Shown here: in pieces, positions 29,747-38,264 of the stretch
How the letters are laid out: each line of letters begins with the position of its first letter
Position numbering within the stretch: the first letter of the stretch is position 1
NCBI RefSeq assembly: GCF_013408745.1
Contig: NZ_JACCBJ010000001.1
Span: 868,001-932,000 of the forward strand
Source of the DNA: Leifsonia soli
GTDB lineage: Bacteria > Actinomycetota > Actinomycetes > Actinomycetales > Microbacteriaceae
DNA: 64,000 nt
Direction: 5' to 3'
Translations under genes and position numbers: made by a program
The notes under the pieces: generated by a model
The model's input: the letters and a program-made list of their open reading frames with translations, nothing else
Told to the model about the DNA's origin: nothing
Database searches by the model: none

Positions 29747-31182
29747 CATCGTGGCCTGAACAGCCGCCGACGGGCCAGCCGCAGACGCGGCGACAGGCGA
29801 GGGAGTTCGAGCGCTCCGCTTCCCGACGTGCCGGAACGGCCGAGCCCACTCCCGGCGGCCAGATCCCCGAGATGACCACGACGGCGCCTGCGCGCCCGTC
29901 CGACGACGCGGCACAGCGTGCTGACGGCCAGAAGCCGGACAACCAGAAGCCGGTCGACCAGAATCCGGTCGATCAGAAGCCCGAAGTCGCGCAGTCCGAC
30001 GCTCGCGCGTCCCAGCCGGAAACCCCGGCCATCCCGGCCAGCGCGTTCGCCGAGCCCGGGGTGTCGTCGCCGTCGCGCGACGCGTTCGACCTCTTCCGTC
30101 AGGGCCCGGACACCACGCAGCCCGAGCCCGTGACCCAGCCGATGGCCATCCTCCAGCCGACGCCGCCGCCCGCATCCGCTGCGGCGCCGAGCGCGCCCGC
30201 CGGCACGCCGACCGCCGGTTCGGAGCGCACGCTGACGCGGCGTGAGCTCCGTGCGATGCTCCAGGCTCAGGAGGCGAACGCACAGGCCAACCACGCCCCC
30301 GTCCCGGGCGAGCAGGTGTTCCCGGTGTCGTTCACGTCCGGCCCCGAGGAGTCGGGCGCGACGAAGCCGGGCACGGCGGACTCCTTCGCTGAGCGTCCCG
30401 CTCCGGCAGCCGCCGATCCGCTCTCCGCCGACCTCGCGACGCCCGCGCCGACCAGCGAGAAGTCGGCCTGGCCGCTCGCTCCGCTCACGCCGTCGTCGGC
30501 GCCGGGCGCCTCGCGCTCCGGGCAGTCCGAGACCACGGTCACGCAGAGCTCGACGTCGCCGTTCGCCGCCTTCGGGTCGACCACCGCGTCGAAGGCGGAG
30601 ACCGCCGTGCCGGAAGCTCCCGTGACGCCCGCTGCGGCGAACTCGTCCGCCGCACCGGTGAAGGACGCCGAGGCCTCGGACACGGCTGCCCAGGAGCGTC
30701 GGCCGTTCACACCGCCGACCGGGCACTGGTCGACGGCCGCCGAGCTCGACGACCAGAACCAGCCGATCATCTCGCGGAACGTCGCGCAGTCGACTGCCGC
30801 GACGACGACCAACGCGCTCATCCTGCCCGTCATCCCGCAGCCCGACACCCGGGCTCCGCTGACGAGCACGGGCGAGATCCTCGTCACCGGCTCGATCGAC
30901 TTGCCTCGCGGGATGGGAGCCACCGGCGCCCACCCGGACCGCATCGACTCCGCCGATCTCGACCGTCTGCTCGACGGCGAGGAGAACGAGTTCAACACGT
31001 CGGAGGTGCAGCCGGTCCGCGCGTCGCGCGCGATCAGCACGCACACCTCCACCCGGGGCGTCATCGCCCCGCCCAAGAAGCGCGGCAACCTGCTGCCCGT
31101 GATCCTCATGGTGACGGCGGGCGTCCTGGCGGTCAGCGTGACCGCCCTGCTCGTGGCCGCGTATGTGCTGAAGGTGTTCTGA
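29743..31182 (+). CDS. Tail-anchored low-complexity protein
   Basis: A 479-residue protein rich in Ala, Pro, Thr and Ser, with Gln/Glu, ending in a single membrane helix ([20 protein letters not shown] onward) and a short tail. Near residue 62 a degenerate five-residue repeat occurs ([20 protein letters not shown]). There is no signal peptide, so most of the protein is probably cytoplasmic and disordered. It overlaps nadD by 4 nt and precedes rsfS. I do not recognise a domain. Confidence 0.75.
   Translation: MTSWPEQPPTGQPQTRRQAREFERSASRRAGTAEPTPGGQIPEMTTTAPARPSDDAAQRADGQKPDNQKPVDQNPVDQKPEVAQSDARASQPETPAIPASAFAEPGVSSPSRDAFDLFRQGPDTTQPEPVTQPMAILQPTPPPASAAAPSAPAGTPTAGSERTLTRRELRAMLQAQEANAQANHAPVPGEQVFPVSFTSGPEESGATKPGTADSFAERPAPAAADPLSADLATPAPTSEKSAWPLAPLTPSSAPGASRSGQSETTVTQSSTSPFAAFGSTTASKAETAVPEAPVTPAAANSSAAPVKDAEASDTAAQERRPFTPPTGHWSTAAELDDQNQPIISRNVAQSTAATTTNALILPVIPQPDTRAPLTSTGEILVTGSIDLPRGMGATGAHPDRIDSADLDRLLDGEENEFNTSEVQPVRASRAISTHTSTRGVIAPPKKRGNLLPVILMVTAGVLAVSVTALLVAAYVLKVF
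29926..29985 (+). repeat. 15-bp coding tandem repeat (QKP units)
   Basis: Four in-frame 15-bp units of the form GACCAGAAGCCGGTC encode [20 protein letters not shown] inside the tail-anchored protein. Confidence 0.6.
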
Positions 31183-31243
31183 TCATCCGCACCTGCACCG
31201 CTCTTCTCGCACCGACCGCGTATCCACGACCGGAGGACCTTCC

Positions 31244-31621
31244 GTGACCGCATCCCAGCACGCCCGGGAGATCCTGCAGGTGGCAGCCGCCGCCGCCGAC
31301 TCCAAGGGCGGACAGGACCTCGTCGCCCTCGACGTCTCGGGCCCGCTGCCGCTGACCGACGCGTTCCTGCTGGTCAGCGGACGGGTCGAGCGCAACGTCA
31401 TCGCCATCGCCTCCGAAGTGGAGGACCGCCTCAACGACGCGGGCGTGAAGACCCTGCGCCGTGAGGGCAAGGGTGAGGGGCGGTGGGTGCTCCTCGATTT
31501 CGGTGATCTCGTCGTGCACGTCTTCCACGAGGAGGACCGCATGTACTACGCGCTCGAGCGCCTCTGGAAGGACTGCCCGACGCTGCCGATCGAGCTGCCG
31601 GTCCACGAGACCGCGGAGTAG
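31244..31621 (+). CDS. rsfS: Ribosome silencing factor RsfS
   Basis: Binds L14 and blocks subunit joining when nutrients are low. It has 125 residues. The RsfS core is visible as DLVALDVSGPLPLTDAFLLV and the end as WVLLDFGDLVVHVFHEEDR. GTG start with GGAGGACCTTCC before it. Location after nadD is the classical arrangement. Confidence 0.95.
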   Translation: MTASQHAREILQVAAAAADSKGGQDLVALDVSGPLPLTDAFLLVSGRVERNVIAIASEVEDRLNDAGVKTLRREGKGEGRWVLLDFGDLVVHVFHEEDRMYYALERLWKDCPTLPIELPVHETAE

Positions 31622-31631
31622 TCCTCCTGCC

Positions 31632-31645
31632 GGGAGCGGACTCCC
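31632..31645 (+). terminator. Weak hairpin after rsfS
   Basis: GGGAG-CGGA-CTCCC followed by AGCTTTCT. Confidence 0.4.
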
Positions 31646-31702
31646 AGCTTTCTGTCGGATCCACCTGAGAGCTCTTTCATGGAGGCTCGCTTGGATGGAC
31701 GC

Positions 31703-32020
31703 ATGAAGTGTCCCACCGACAACGCGACCCTGGTCATGAGCGAACGCAACGGCATCGAGATCGACTACTGCCCGGAGTGCCGCGGCGTCTGGCTCGACCG
31801 TGGTGAGCTCGACAAGATCATCGACCGCGCCGGGACCTCCGCTGCGGCCGCGCCCGGTCCCGCGGCCGCCGCGCACCCGCATGCCGCCCCGCAGGCGTAC
31901 GCGCCGCCGCAGCCGTATGCGGAGCCGCAGTACCGTGAGCCGCGCTACGGCGACGCGGGTTACGGCCAGCGCCCGTACCGGAAGAAGAAGGAGAACTGGC
32001 TCAGCGAGCTGTTCGACTGA
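31703..32020 (+). CDS. TFIIB-type zinc-ribbon protein
   Basis: A 105-residue protein. The N-terminal 40 residues form a zinc ribbon, MKCPTDNATL then EIDYCPECRGVWLDRGELDK, with Cys3, Cys23 and Cys26; the expected fourth Cys is Asp6, which I believe is usual for this family. A Pro/Ala/Tyr-rich linker ends in KKKENWLSELFD. The start is chosen for the family; an ATG 24 nt upstream is possible. Function unknown. Confidence 0.8.
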   Translation: MKCPTDNATLVMSERNGIEIDYCPECRGVWLDRGELDKIIDRAGTSAAAAPGPAAAAHPHAAPQAYAPPQPYAEPQYREPRYGDAGYGQRPYRKKKENWLSELFD

Positions 32021-32042
32021 GGCGAGCCGCGCTCAGTTTTTT
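32016..32042 (+). terminator. Intrinsic terminator with six T
   Basis: ACTGAG-GCG pairs with CGC-(G)-CTCAGT around a 3-nt loop, then a run of six T (32037-32042). It overlaps the zinc-ribbon stop codon and is the only classical T-rich terminator I see. Confidence 0.75.
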
Positions 32043-32114
32043 CTGGCGGGCGCGATGTAGTAGTCTGAATGAGTTGTTCCGGGAGGTCCGAAAGGCCCGA
32101 ACGGAGCGCACTCT

Positions 32115-32190
32115 GGGTCTGTGGCGCAGCTGGTAGCGCACCTGCATGGCATGCAGGGGGTCAGGGGTTCGAGTCCCCTCAGATCCACCA
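32115..32190 (+). tRNA. tRNA-Ala (anticodon GGC)
   Basis: A 76-nt tRNA with encoded CCA. The anticodon arm is CCTGC-ATGGCAT-GCAGG with GGC at positions 34-36. The acceptor stem GGGTCTG/CAGATCC contains the G3:U70 pair that identifies tRNA-Ala. D arm and T arm (GGGGTTCGAGTCCCC) are regular. Confidence 0.97.
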
Positions 32191-32210
32191 GAACGTCATC
32201 GCGACGTGAC

Positions 32211-32240
32211 AGAAGGCCGGCCCGAAAGGACCGGCCTTCT
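32211..32240 (+). terminator. Terminator after tRNA-Ala
   Basis: AGAAGGCCGG pairs perfectly with CCGGCCTTCT around CCCGAAAGGA, followed by GTGTTT. Confidence 0.75.
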
Positions 32241-32282
32241 GTGTTTACGAGGCGGCTGATGCTGGGCAGCGCGGCGGCACGC

Positions 32283-32288
32283 TACAGT
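32283..32288 (+). promoter_or_regulatory. Leaderless -10 element of the GNAT gene
   Basis: TACAGT, 7 nt before the ATG at 32296, with no ribosome site. Confidence 0.5.
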
Positions 32289-32295
32289 CGCCGTC

Positions 32296-32934
32296 ATGGA
32301 GACACGGATCGCCGGCCCGGCCGACGCGGACGCCATCACGACGACGGTCGCCCTGGCCTTCCGGGACGACCCGGTGTGGGGTCCGGCGCTGGAGGCGCCC
32401 GACGGCGGGACCGCGCACCTGGAGCGGTTCTGGCGGTACTTCGTGGAGGGTGCGATCGGTCAGGGAGCCGTGTCGATGCAGGACGGCCCGTCCGGCGAGG
32501 CGGCGACGGTCGCCGTGTGGCTCCCGCCCGGAGTGGACGAGCTGACCGACGAGCAGGAGGCGGAGGTGGATGGGCTCCTGGCGAGCACCCTCGCCCCTGA
32601 GCGGTTCGACGCCTACCAGCGGTTGTGGCAGCGGTTCGACGAGGCGCATCCGCACGGTGAGGCGCACATGTACCTGAGCCTGCTGGCGACGCATCCGGCC
32701 CATCGCGGACAGGGGATCGGTCAACGCCTGCTCGCCGAGAACCTGGCGCGGTTCGACACTGAGGGCCTTCCGGCGTATCTCGAGTCGACGAACCCCGCCA
32801 ACGATCATCGGTACCGGCGTGCGGGGTTCCGGCCGGTCGGCGGGTTCGTGTCAGTCATCGACGGAGCAGCCGTGACCACGATGTGGCGCGATGCGGGAGG
32901 CGGCGCCGACGCGGGCGTCGGCGCCGAGCGCTGA
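32296..32934 (+). CDS. GNAT-family N-acetyltransferase
   Basis: A 212-residue acetyltransferase. The acetyl-CoA motif is HPAHRGQGIGQRLLAENL at about 136-153, followed by YLESTNPANDHRYRRAGFRP, an arrangement common in actinobacterial GNATs. The acceptor is unknown. It starts from a probable leaderless promoter and converges with a 34-residue microprotein gene 3 nt away. Confidence 0.85.
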   Translation: METRIAGPADADAITTTVALAFRDDPVWGPALEAPDGGTAHLERFWRYFVEGAIGQGAVSMQDGPSGEAATVAVWLPPGVDELTDEQEAEVDGLLASTLAPERFDAYQRLWQRFDEAHPHGEAHMYLSLLATHPAHRGQGIGQRLLAENLARFDTEGLPAYLESTNPANDHRYRRAGFRPVGGFVSVIDGAAVTTMWRDAGGGADAGVGAER

Positions 32935-32937
32935 GAC

Positions 32938-33042
32938 TCAGCGCAGGCGGCGCTCCTCCTCCTGCTCGAGGCGCTCCTTCTCGGCGTCCTTGGCCTCCTG
33001 CTCCTTCTGGATCTCTTCTTCGTGCGGCGTCTTGTTCGTCAT
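32938..33042 (-). CDS. 34-residue charged microprotein
   Basis: Encodes MTNKTPHEEEIQKEQEAKDA followed by EKERLEQEEERRLR, a strongly charged sequence (about two thirds Glu, Lys, Arg, Asp) likely to form one long helix. TACGCT lies exactly 6 nt before the ATG, the same leaderless geometry as other genes here, which is good evidence that it is expressed. It is too short for routine gene calling. Function unknown. Confidence 0.6.
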   Translation of the reverse strand: MTNKTPHEEEIQKEQEAKDAEKERLEQEEERRLR

Positions 33043-33143
33043 GAGGCGAGCGTAGCCGCACCGGGAGGGTGCGCGGAACGGTCGGTGGTCGTTGTGCGGG
33101 CGAGCGCGGCTGGGCTATTCTCCCGGTCGGACGGGAGTCGTCG

Positions 33144-33770
33144 ATGGTAGCGGAGATCCCAGGCGCACCGCACCCGGTCACCTTCGCCGGCGGGGTGCTC
33201 GACCGCTACCGACATGTCTGCGCGTTCGTGAACGGCCGGGCGGAGGCCGATGCCGTGCTCGACCCGTTCGTCCGGGACGGGGTGGATGCGGGGGACCGCC
33301 TGCTGTACCTGGTCGACTCCGCGGCTCCGGGTGCGCCGCTGCGCCGTCTCCGGCGCTTGGGCTTCGACACCGGCGCACTGCTCGAACAGCGGCGCTGCGA
33401 GGTGCGGACGTGGGCCGAGACGTACCTGCGCACCGGCGATTTCGACCAGACGGACATGCTGGAGCAGCTGGATGCCATGCTCGGGACCTCGCCGGCCCCG
33501 CGCATCCGGCTGCTCGCCGACATGGGCTGGGCCGCCCGGCAGGACGGCGTCGCCGCCACCCTGATCGAGTTCGAGGCGCGCGCCAACTTCCTGCACGCGC
33601 GCCACCAGCACGTGGTCATCTGCGCCTACGACACGTCGCTCTTCGACGGGGCGTTCATCGTCGACATCCTGCGCACGCATCCGATGGTGGTGATCGGCGG
33701 GATGCTGCAGGAGAACCCGTTCTTCGTCCCGCCTGACGACTTCCTGCAGGAGCAGGCGGCGCATGGCTGA
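33144..33770 (+). CDS. MEDS domain sensor protein
   Basis: A 208-residue protein with the MEDS (DcmR sensory) fold: HVCAFVNGRAEADAVLDPFV, then GDRLLYLVDSAAP, and NFLHARHQHVVICAYD near the C-terminus. MEDS domains are thought to sense small molecules or partner with signalling proteins. ATG 33144 has GGGAG 8 nt before it, and TATTCT (33115-33120) may be the -10. It overlaps the LuxR gene by 8 nt, so the two form a sensor-regulator pair. Confidence 0.8.
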   Translation: MVAEIPGAPHPVTFAGGVLDRYRHVCAFVNGRAEADAVLDPFVRDGVDAGDRLLYLVDSAAPGAPLRRLRRLGFDTGALLEQRRCEVRTWAETYLRTGDFDQTDMLEQLDAMLGTSPAPRIRLLADMGWAARQDGVAATLIEFEARANFLHARHQHVVICAYDTSLFDGAFIVDILRTHPMVVIGGMLQENPFFVPPDDFLQEQAAHG

Positions 33771-34758
33771 CGCACCCGGGTCCACGACGGTCGGCGCCGA
33801 CGATCGGAGATGGATGCGCGATCTCGGGGCGATGCTCGCCCTGCCTTCGCTGTGGGTGGATCATGCGCCGTCCGAGATCGCCGACGGGCTGCTGAGCGTG
33901 CTGGTCGGTGTGCTGCGGCTGGAGGCGGCGTTCGCGCAGTTCGAGGTCCCCGGCGGCGGCGACCGGCTCGAGGCCTGGCGGCCGACCGGCCGACCAGCGC
34001 CGGACTCCCTGGTGGACGTCCTGCGGTCCGGCCGTGCGTTCCCGGAGAGCGGCGGGCCGGAGGCGGGCCCCACCGGCTTCGCCACGGCGGCCGTGCGGAC
34101 CGCCGAGGTCGGCGCGACCGCGACCGGCAGGATCACCCGCGTCGCCGGGGTGACCCTCGCGCTGCCCTGGGAGTCGGCGCGTGTGCTGGTCGCCGCGGAC
34201 CGATCCGACTTCCCGACGGAACGCGAGACGCACCTGCTGCGGGTCGCCGTCGGGCAGGCGGCGATCGCCCTGCACACGTCGCGGCGCCTGTCGGCCGAGC
34301 AGAGCGCCCGCCGGGCGGCCGAGCGGGCGCTCGACAGGCAGACGCGCTCGCTCCACGCACTGCTCGACGAGCTCGCACCGGCGCTCACGAACGCGACGCG
34401 GCGGGTCCGCCAGGCCGCGAAGGATGCGGCAGAGCGGGATGGGGCCGAGCGGGATGCGGACGCGCGTCCGCTGGTGGCGATGCGCGAGGGAGGCTCCGCG
34501 ATCCTGCGCGGGTCTCCGCTCGATCCCGCCCCGCCGGTCGGCGGCGCGGACGACGCACCGCTCGACACGACGCTGACGCGTAGGGAGCTCGAGGTGCTCG
34601 GCCTCCTGGCGCAGGGCCTCAGCAACAAGGAGATCGCGGGAGTGATGTGGCTGAGCGACCGCACGGTCGAACGCCACATCACGAGCCTCTACCGCAAGAT
34701 CGGCGTCGTCCGGCGGAGTGAGGCGACGGCCTTCGCGCTCCGCCACGGGGTGGTCTGA
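33763..34758 (+). CDS. LuxR-family regulator with GAF-like N-terminal domain
   Basis: A 331-residue regulator. The last 65 residues are a LuxR helix-turn-helix (LTRRELEVLGLLAQGLSNKE, then RTVERHITSLYRKIGV). Residues about 30-190 look like a GAF-type sensing domain, followed by an Arg/Ala-rich helical linker. There is no receiver domain. It overlaps the MEDS gene and probably acts with it. It converges on the redoxin gene with a gap of only 4 bp. Confidence 0.85.
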   Translation: MADAPGSTTVGADDRRWMRDLGAMLALPSLWVDHAPSEIADGLLSVLVGVLRLEAAFAQFEVPGGGDRLEAWRPTGRPAPDSLVDVLRSGRAFPESGGPEAGPTGFATAAVRTAEVGATATGRITRVAGVTLALPWESARVLVAADRSDFPTERETHLLRVAVGQAAIALHTSRRLSAEQSARRAAERALDRQTRSLHALLDELAPALTNATRRVRQAAKDAAERDGAERDADARPLVAMREGGSAILRGSPLDPAPPVGGADDAPLDTTLTRRELEVLGLLAQGLSNKEIAGVMWLSDRTVERHITSLYRKIGVVRRSEATAFALRHGVV

Positions 34759-34762
34759 CGGA

Positions 34763-35806
34763 TCAGCCGAAGGTGAAGCAGTAGGCCTCGAGCCCGGCGC
34801 GGTCGAACTCCAGCCGGAGCACCGCATCCTGCACGCGTCCGGTCTGCCGGATCAGCTGGAAGGTGTCCTGGCGGTCGACGACGCCGCGCCCGTCCGCATC
34901 CACATCGGTCCCGTGCGCGTCGCCGGGCGGCCGGCCGTCGAGCAGCACGCGGAACGGGATGCTGCTGCCGGAGGGCGTCGGTCCCATCACGAGGTTGGCG
35001 TCGCGCGCGTGGAAGGCGAACGAGACGCTTCCACCCGCCCGATCGAGCACGGCCGCGTGCCGCGCGTGCGTCCAGCGACCGGTCAGATCCCAGCCGTTGA
35101 GCGGAAGCGCGCGGGAGCCCGCGTAGTCCTCGCTGCGGTCGTAAAGGTCGGCCGACTCCGAGACGAAGCCGCTGCTCTGGCCATAGCCGAGGTACGTCTC
35201 GGGGGAGCGGAGGTCGCGCCAGTCGGCCGCCACCTCCAGGCCGTGCGGCTCCACCATCACCAGGTTCAGGTCGAGGTCGGGCGCTCCTGCGGCGATCAGG
35301 AGGCGCTGGATCATCATCTCCGTTCGCTCGTACTCGCCCTCCCCGAAATGGTGGAACCGCAGCCTCCCCTCGGCGTCGGCCAGGTAGACGGCGGGCCAGT
35401 AGTGGTTGGCGAAGTCGTCCCAGACGCCGTACTCGTCGTCCACCGCCACCGGGTACGCGACGCCGAGGGCGGCCGTGCGCGCGATCACGTTGGCGCGGTC
35501 GTGCTCGAAGCCGAACTCGGGGGTGTGCACGCCGACCACCGTCAGCCCGGCGGAGGCGTACTTCTCGTGCCAGGCCCGCAGGTAGGGGAGGGTGCGGAGC
35601 CAGTTCACGCAGGTGTACGTCCAGAAGCTCACCAGCACGACCCGCCCGCGCAGCGCCTCGGGTGTGAGCGGCTCGGCGTTCAGCCACCCGGTCGCGCGGG
35701 CGAAGGAGGGGAGCCGGCCCTCGTCGGGCAGGGGCTCCTCGTCGCCCGCGAGGCGGTGCGCGATGGTGCGGAACAGGCCGCGGTCCCGGTCCCCGTCAGC
35801 CGACAT
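34763..35806 (-). CDS. Redoxin (thioredoxin-like) protein, DipZ C-terminal type
   Basis: A 347-residue protein without signal peptide. Residues about 45-190 form a thioredoxin fold (VVLVSFWTYTCVNWLRTLPY) and the C-terminal half resembles the carbohydrate-binding-like module of DipZ. The active site is Cys68-Val-Asn-Trp71: the resolving cysteine is replaced by Trp, so a disulfide cycle of the usual kind is impossible; I recall the same change in stand-alone relatives. The start overlaps the upstream hydrolase by 11 nt; a GTG six bases upstream is an alternative. Confidence 0.78.
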   Translation of the reverse strand: MSADGDRDRGLFRTIAHRLAGDEEPLPDEGRLPSFARATGWLNAEPLTPEALRGRVVLVSFWTYTCVNWLRTLPYLRAWHEKYASAGLTVVGVHTPEFGFEHDRANVIARTAALGVAYPVAVDDEYGVWDDFANHYWPAVYLADAEGRLRFHHFGEGEYERTEMMIQRLLIAAGAPDLDLNLVMVEPHGLEVAADWRDLRSPETYLGYGQSSGFVSESADLYDRSEDYAGSRALPLNGWDLTGRWTHARHAAVLDRAGGSVSFAFHARDANLVMGPTPSGSSIPFRVLLDGRPPGDAHGTDVDADGRGVVDRQDTFQLIRQTGRVQDAVLRLEFDRAGLEAYCFTFG

Positions 35807-36755
35807 GACCACTCGCCGTTCCCGCCTCGGATGCCCCGGCCGCCGGGACGTCGGCCATCCGCGCCACGTCGATCACGGCGTCGGCGAAAGCGCGCGGCGC
35901 CTCCCGCGCCAGGTTGTGCCCGACGCCACCCGTGATCGTGCGGTGCTCGTACGGCCCGGTGAAGCGGTCGCGGTAGGCGGCGGGATCGAGGTGGAAGGCG
36001 CCATTCGCGTCGCCCTCCAGGGTGATCGCGGGCACGGCGATCACCGGGCGGGCGGCGATGCGGGACTCCACCTCGTCGAAGCGCGGGACGCCATCGGCCA
36101 GTGCGAGCCGCCACCGGTAGTTGTGGATGACGATGTCGACGTGATCCGGGTTGGCGAACGCGGGTCTGCTGCGCTCGAAGGTCGCCTCGGCGAAGTCCCA
36201 GCGCGGCGACGCCGTCCGCCAGATCAGCCGCGCGAACTCGTCGCGATAGCGCTCGTAGCCGCGCCGGCCCCGCTCGGTGGCGAAGTAGAACTGGTACCAC
36301 CAGGTCAGCTCGTCCACAGGAGGGAGCGGGTTCGCGTTCGCCGCCTGACCGGCGACGAGATAGCCGCTCGCCGTCACCTGGCCGGTCACGCGCTGCGGCC
36401 AGAGTGCCGCGAGGATGTTGGTCGTCCGCGCGCCCCAATCGCAGCCTCCCACCAGCGCCCGCTCGATGCCCAGCGCATCCAGCAGGGCGATCGCGTCGGC
36501 GGCGAGGGCGGCGGGCTGGCCGCTCCGCACGGCGCCGGGATCGCGGAACGTCGTCGTGCCGTACCCGCGGAGGAACGGCACGACGACGCGGAACCCCGCG
36601 CCGGCGAGCACGGGGACGACCTCCTCGAAGCTGTGGATGTCGTACGGCCAGCCATGGAGCAGCAGCACCGCCGGGCCGTCCGCCGGTCCGGTGTCGACGT
36701 ATCCGACGTTCAGCTCGCCGGCATCCACCTGGCGGATATCGCCCATTCCGTGCAT
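35796..36755 (-). CDS. Alpha/beta hydrolase, epoxide-hydrolase-like
   Basis: A 319-residue cytoplasmic hydrolase. LLLHGWPYDIHSFEEVVPVL carries the oxyanion HGWP motif, the nucleophile is Asp106 in GGCDWGAR, and the catalytic His is in GGVGHNLARE. An Asp nucleophile points to epoxide hydrolase or dehalogenase chemistry rather than esterase. GGGAG precedes the ATG. It lies between a second epoxide hydrolase and the redoxin, all leftward. Confidence 0.82.
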   Translation of the reverse strand: MHGMGDIRQVDAGELNVGYVDTGPADGPAVLLLHGWPYDIHSFEEVVPVLAGAGFRVVVPFLRGYGTTTFRDPGAVRSGQPAALAADAIALLDALGIERALVGGCDWGARTTNILAALWPQRVTGQVTASGYLVAGQAANANPLPPVDELTWWYQFYFATERGRRGYERYRDEFARLIWRTASPRWDFAEATFERSRPAFANPDHVDIVIHNYRWRLALADGVPRFDEVESRIAARPVIAVPAITLEGDANGAFHLDPAAYRDRFTGPYEHRTITGGVGHNLAREAPRAFADAVIDVARMADVPAAGASEAGTASGHVG

Positions 36756-36808
36756 CGTCCCGCTCCCGTCGTCTCGTGCGCCTGGTCCGATCCTGCTCCT
36801 TCCGCGGC

Positions 36809-38023
36809 TCAGCGCAGAGACCGGAACGTGGCGCGGACCTCCTGCGAGAACAGCTCCGGCTGCTCCCATGCGGCGAAATGCCCGCCGCGGTCGAGCCGGT
36901 TGAAGTGGATCAGGTTCGGGTAGGCGGCCGTCGCCCAGCTGCGCGGCGCCGCATAGATCTCGTCCGGGAACACGCTGACGCCGGTCGGGAGGGTGACGCC
37001 CTTCGGTGCGAAGAACGCCAGCTTGCTCTCCCAGTAGAGCCGGGCGGAGGAGACCGCGGTGTTGGTGAGCCAGTACAGCGTGACGTTGTCGAGGATGTCG
37101 TCGCGCGTCAGCCCCTCCGTGCCGCCCGCGAACACCCGGGCGATCAGGTCGTAGCTGCGGGCGTCGTGGTCGAGCATCCACGCGGCGAGCCCGACGGGGG
37201 AGTCGGCGATCCCGTACAGGGTCTGCGGCCGGTTGCCCATCTCCTGGGCGTAGGCGAGGCCGTGCGCGTAGAAGAAGGCGAGCTGGTCCCAAGCGCCGCG
37301 CTCCTCCGCATCGAGGTCCGCCGGCGGCGGCTCGTGGGCGTCGAGCGCCTCCTGAATGGCGGGCGGGATGGTCGCGGGCATGTTCGTGTGGATCCCGACG
37401 AGTCCGGGAGGGGCGAGCAGAGCCAGCTGCTCCGTCACGGCGTTGCCCCAGTCGCCGCCCTGGGCGACGTAGCGGTCGTAACCGAGCCGGCGCATCAGCT
37501 CCGCCCAGGCCCGGGCGATGCGGATGGGGTCCCAGCCCGTCGTCTCCGGCTTGCCGGAGAACCCGTGGCCGGGAAGCGACGGGATGACCAGGTGGAAGGC
37601 GTCGGCGGCGTCCGCTCCGTGTGCGGTCGGATCGGTGAGCGGTCCGACGATCTTCAGCTGCTCGATGACGGAGCCCGGCCAACCGTGCGTGACGATCATC
37701 GGAAGCGCGTCATCGTGCCGCGAGCGGATGTGCAGGAAGTGGATGTCGAGGCCGTCGATCTCGGTGACGAACTGGGGGATGTCGGCGAGCCGCGACTCGA
37801 CGGCCCGCCAGTCGTGCTGGTCGGCCCAGTAGTCGGCCAGGGCGCGGACGACCTCCAGCTGCACGCCCTGCGAGCTGTCGTCGACGGTCTCGCGCTCCGG
37901 CCAGCGGGTGGCTCGGATCCGCCTGCGGAGGTCGTCGAGCTCGTCGTCGGTGGCCGTGTAGTGGAAGGGCCGGATGTCCGCGCTCGCGCTCCCGGCGTCG
38001 CTGCGGTGTTCTGCGATGGTCAT
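36809..38023 (-). CDS. Epoxide hydrolase with EHN domain
   Basis: A 404-residue protein. The first 110 residues are an epoxide hydrolase N-terminal domain (RPFHYTATDDELDDLRRRI, RWPERE). The alpha/beta hydrolase core has HGWPGS, nucleophile Asp191 in GGDWGN, and catalytic His about 382 in RGGHFAAWE. Relatives open epoxides to diols. GAGGAGCCACC precedes the ATG. It is the first gene of a three-gene leftward unit. Confidence 0.88.
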   Translation of the reverse strand: MTIAEHRSDAGSASADIRPFHYTATDDELDDLRRRIRATRWPERETVDDSSQGVQLEVVRALADYWADQHDWRAVESRLADIPQFVTEIDGLDIHFLHIRSRHDDALPMIVTHGWPGSVIEQLKIVGPLTDPTAHGADAADAFHLVIPSLPGHGFSGKPETTGWDPIRIARAWAELMRRLGYDRYVAQGGDWGNAVTEQLALLAPPGLVGIHTNMPATIPPAIQEALDAHEPPPADLDAEERGAWDQLAFFYAHGLAYAQEMGNRPQTLYGIADSPVGLAAWMLDHDARSYDLIARVFAGGTEGLTRDDILDNVTLYWLTNTAVSSARLYWESKLAFFAPKGVTLPTGVSVFPDEIYAAPRSWATAAYPNLIHFNRLDRGGHFAAWEQPELFSQEVRATFRSLR

Positions 38024-38161
38024 GGTGGCTCCTCGGAGGGGTTCTCGGCGGTCGAGCGGCCGTCGCGAGACGATGGTGACGCCGGGGGATCACGCCCGGC
38101 ATCGGGGAGAACACCCAACGCGACGCGGATGCGCCGCCGAGTGGCGGGAACCCCTCATCGG

Positions 38162-38191
38162 ACGCGGGATGTGAACGTCCTCATCCCGCGT
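38162..38191. promoter_or_regulatory. 10-bp inverted repeat between divergent hydrolase and LCP genes
   Basis: ACGCGGGATG (38162-38171) and its perfect complement (38182-38191) flank TGAACGTCCT. It lies between the epoxide hydrolase and the LCP gene and could be an operator for either. The rest of 38024-38264 shows no ORF. Confidence 0.5.
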
Positions 38192-38264
38192 GCGCGCCTC
38201 GCAGCGGCCGGAAAGGCGGGGTCGCTAGGATTTCAGCAACGTTCACCGAGACCGAGGGATGCCG

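Noticed and set aside
32037..32120. Clear promoter for tRNA-Ala
   Set aside because: TAGTCT near 32070 is a possible -10, but I find no convincing -35 at proper spacing.
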